Source: JBNKEI01 sp050288705 (GTDB taxonomy: Bacteria > Myxococcota > Myxococcia > Myxococcales > UBA5297). Taken from it: a stretch of 5,433 nt of DNA. The notes under the pieces are model-generated. The model saw only the letters and a list, made by a program, of their open reading frames with translations, had not been told where the DNA came from and ran no database searches. Where the stretch lies: the NCBI GenBank assembly GCA_050288705.1, contig JBNKEI010000178.1:1-5433 (forward strand). Reading direction: 5' to 3'. Position numbers and translations under genes: made by a program. Shown here piece after piece: positions 4,913-5,433 of the stretch (positions are counted from its first letter, which is position 1; each line of letters begins with the position of its first letter).

Positions 4913-5040
4913 AACTGCTGGAATACGGAACTCTTTTGGAGCAAGTACTAATAATAGCTCAGGTTTTGCTGGCTAGCAGCGCTTTGTGGTCGATTCCGGG
5001 ACGAGTTAGTTCATGTTTGCCACGAAAGAAAAAGGGATAA
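4807..5040 (+). pseudogene. Fragment resembling a membrane glycosyltransferase (GT39/ArnT-like)
   Basis: The plus frame from ATG 4807 contains, between about 4852 and 5001, GRAPTVFIIPAYPLFIAAF followed by a second hydrophobic stretch (LLEQVLIIAQVLLASSALW). An 'xPT...P.YPLF.A' loop leading into membrane helices recalls the first periplasmic loop of PMT/ArnT-type (PF13231) lipid-linked sugar transferases, which are polytopic inner-membrane enzymes of about 500 residues. Only about 50 codons show this resemblance. The rest of the frame (RVSSCLPRKKKG) does not continue it. The fragment is therefore a remnant if the resemblance is real; chance hydrophobicity is the alternative. No strong ribosome binding site is seen. 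Confidence 0.35.
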
Positions 5041-5054
5041 AGGAAAGCAAAGAA

Positions 5055-5399
5055 ATGACCATAATTCGAAACACTACAATATTTGGGCGTGTAAATTTAA
5101 ATGGTGCGAGTACCTCTGCGGAGTCCTCCAGCCAATCTTCCTTGCCAACTAATATCAGGCCACCTTCAGCGGATACATTTGCAGGTAGCAATCAAGCAAG
5201 TACGTCACGCTTGGATAATGAGCAGTTGAACCAAAGCTCAAGTGGGCAACAAACTAGCGCGACTGAAGAGGTTAATGGAAGAAGTGGCAGCAACTCGATC
5301 ATCAAGTTTTTAATCGTTGACATCATGCAGCAGCGGCAAGCTCTGCGCGATATCGTAAGGACGCAGTTGGCTCAAGTCGGCCAAGTTCGACGGAGTTGA
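5055..5399 (+). CDS. Ser/Thr/Gln-rich hypothetical protein
   Basis: This protein is unrecognised. From ATG 5055 it has 114 residues; an upstream in-frame ATG at 5013 would add 14 Lys-rich residues but has a poorer ribosome binding site. AAGGA lies ten bases before 5055, a somewhat long spacing. The N-terminus TIIRNTTIFGRVNLNG is followed by a low-complexity Ser/Gln/Asn/Thr segment (about residues 17-74, e.g. STSAESSSQSS and QLNQSSSGQQTSATEE), likely disordered. A C-terminal amphipathic helix rich in Ile, Gln and Arg (SIIKFLIVDIMQQRQALRDI and on) could oligomerise or bind a partner. There is no signal peptide or metal site. The composition shift between tail and helix, and sense-like codons throughout, argue for a real gene. 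No terminator is visible before the window ends at 5433. Confidence 0.5.
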   Translation: MTIIRNTTIFGRVNLNGASTSAESSSQSSLPTNIRPPSADTFAGSNQASTSRLDNEQLNQSSSGQQTSATEEVNGRSGSNSIIKFLIVDIMQQRQALRDIVRTQLAQVGQVRRS

Positions 5400-5433
5400 G
5401 ATGCTTGCTTGAACTCCTAAGAGGAAAAAACTC

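Noticed and set aside
1..5433. CRISPR array, tRNA or rRNA genes
   Set aside because: No regularly spaced repeats and no tRNA- or rRNA-like sequence were seen on either strand.

Overview
The window looks like an accessory, island-type stretch of a bacterial chromosome, most likely a Gram-negative proteobacterium. The pointers are a periplasmic binding protein with a classic signal peptide, an Rpn-type nuclease, and sequence remnants of a sigma-70-family factor and an IS91-like transposase. I cannot name the genus. Intact genes sit among truncated or fused gene pieces, and base composition shifts from AT-rich (binding protein, kinase-like gene) to more balanced (zinc-ribbon gene). Both point to repeated acquisition and decay rather than a conserved operon.

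Layout. 1-891 (minus) is the 5' part, 297 codons, of an Rpn/PD-(D/E)XK nuclease-transposase gene running off the left edge. 1016-1324 (plus) is a chimeric ORF joining an Ig-like surface-protein fragment to a sigma-factor region 4 fragment. 1325-1757 holds no recognisable gene; competing short frames occur on both strands. 1758-2666 (plus) is a complete APH-fold phosphotransferase. 2754-3002 (plus) is a small zinc-ribbon protein followed by a good rho-independent terminator (3022-3043). 3064-3201 (plus) is the C-terminal tail of an IS91-like Y2 transposase. It runs straight into a long imperfect palindrome (3199-3353) that could be an attC-like recombination site or a transposon end. 3355-4095 (minus) is a complete family 3 periplasmic solute-binding protein. 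4096-4482 has no gene but contains a leftward-acting terminator (4407-4442). 4483-4617 (plus) is a 5' remnant of a nucleoside 2-deoxyribosyltransferase gene, followed by an unrecognised open frame and a fragment resembling a membrane glycosyltransferase. 5055-5399 (plus) is a Ser-rich ORF of unknown function.

The genes do not form an evident pathway. The APH-like and zinc-ribbon genes may share a transcript that ends at the terminator. The binding-protein gene has its own ribosome binding site, lies on the opposite strand, and has no transporter partners in view. The most interesting points are a possible internal translation start in the rpn gene (compatible with a nested RpnS-type antitoxin), the palindrome next to the IS91-like tail, and the density of gene-fragment junctions.
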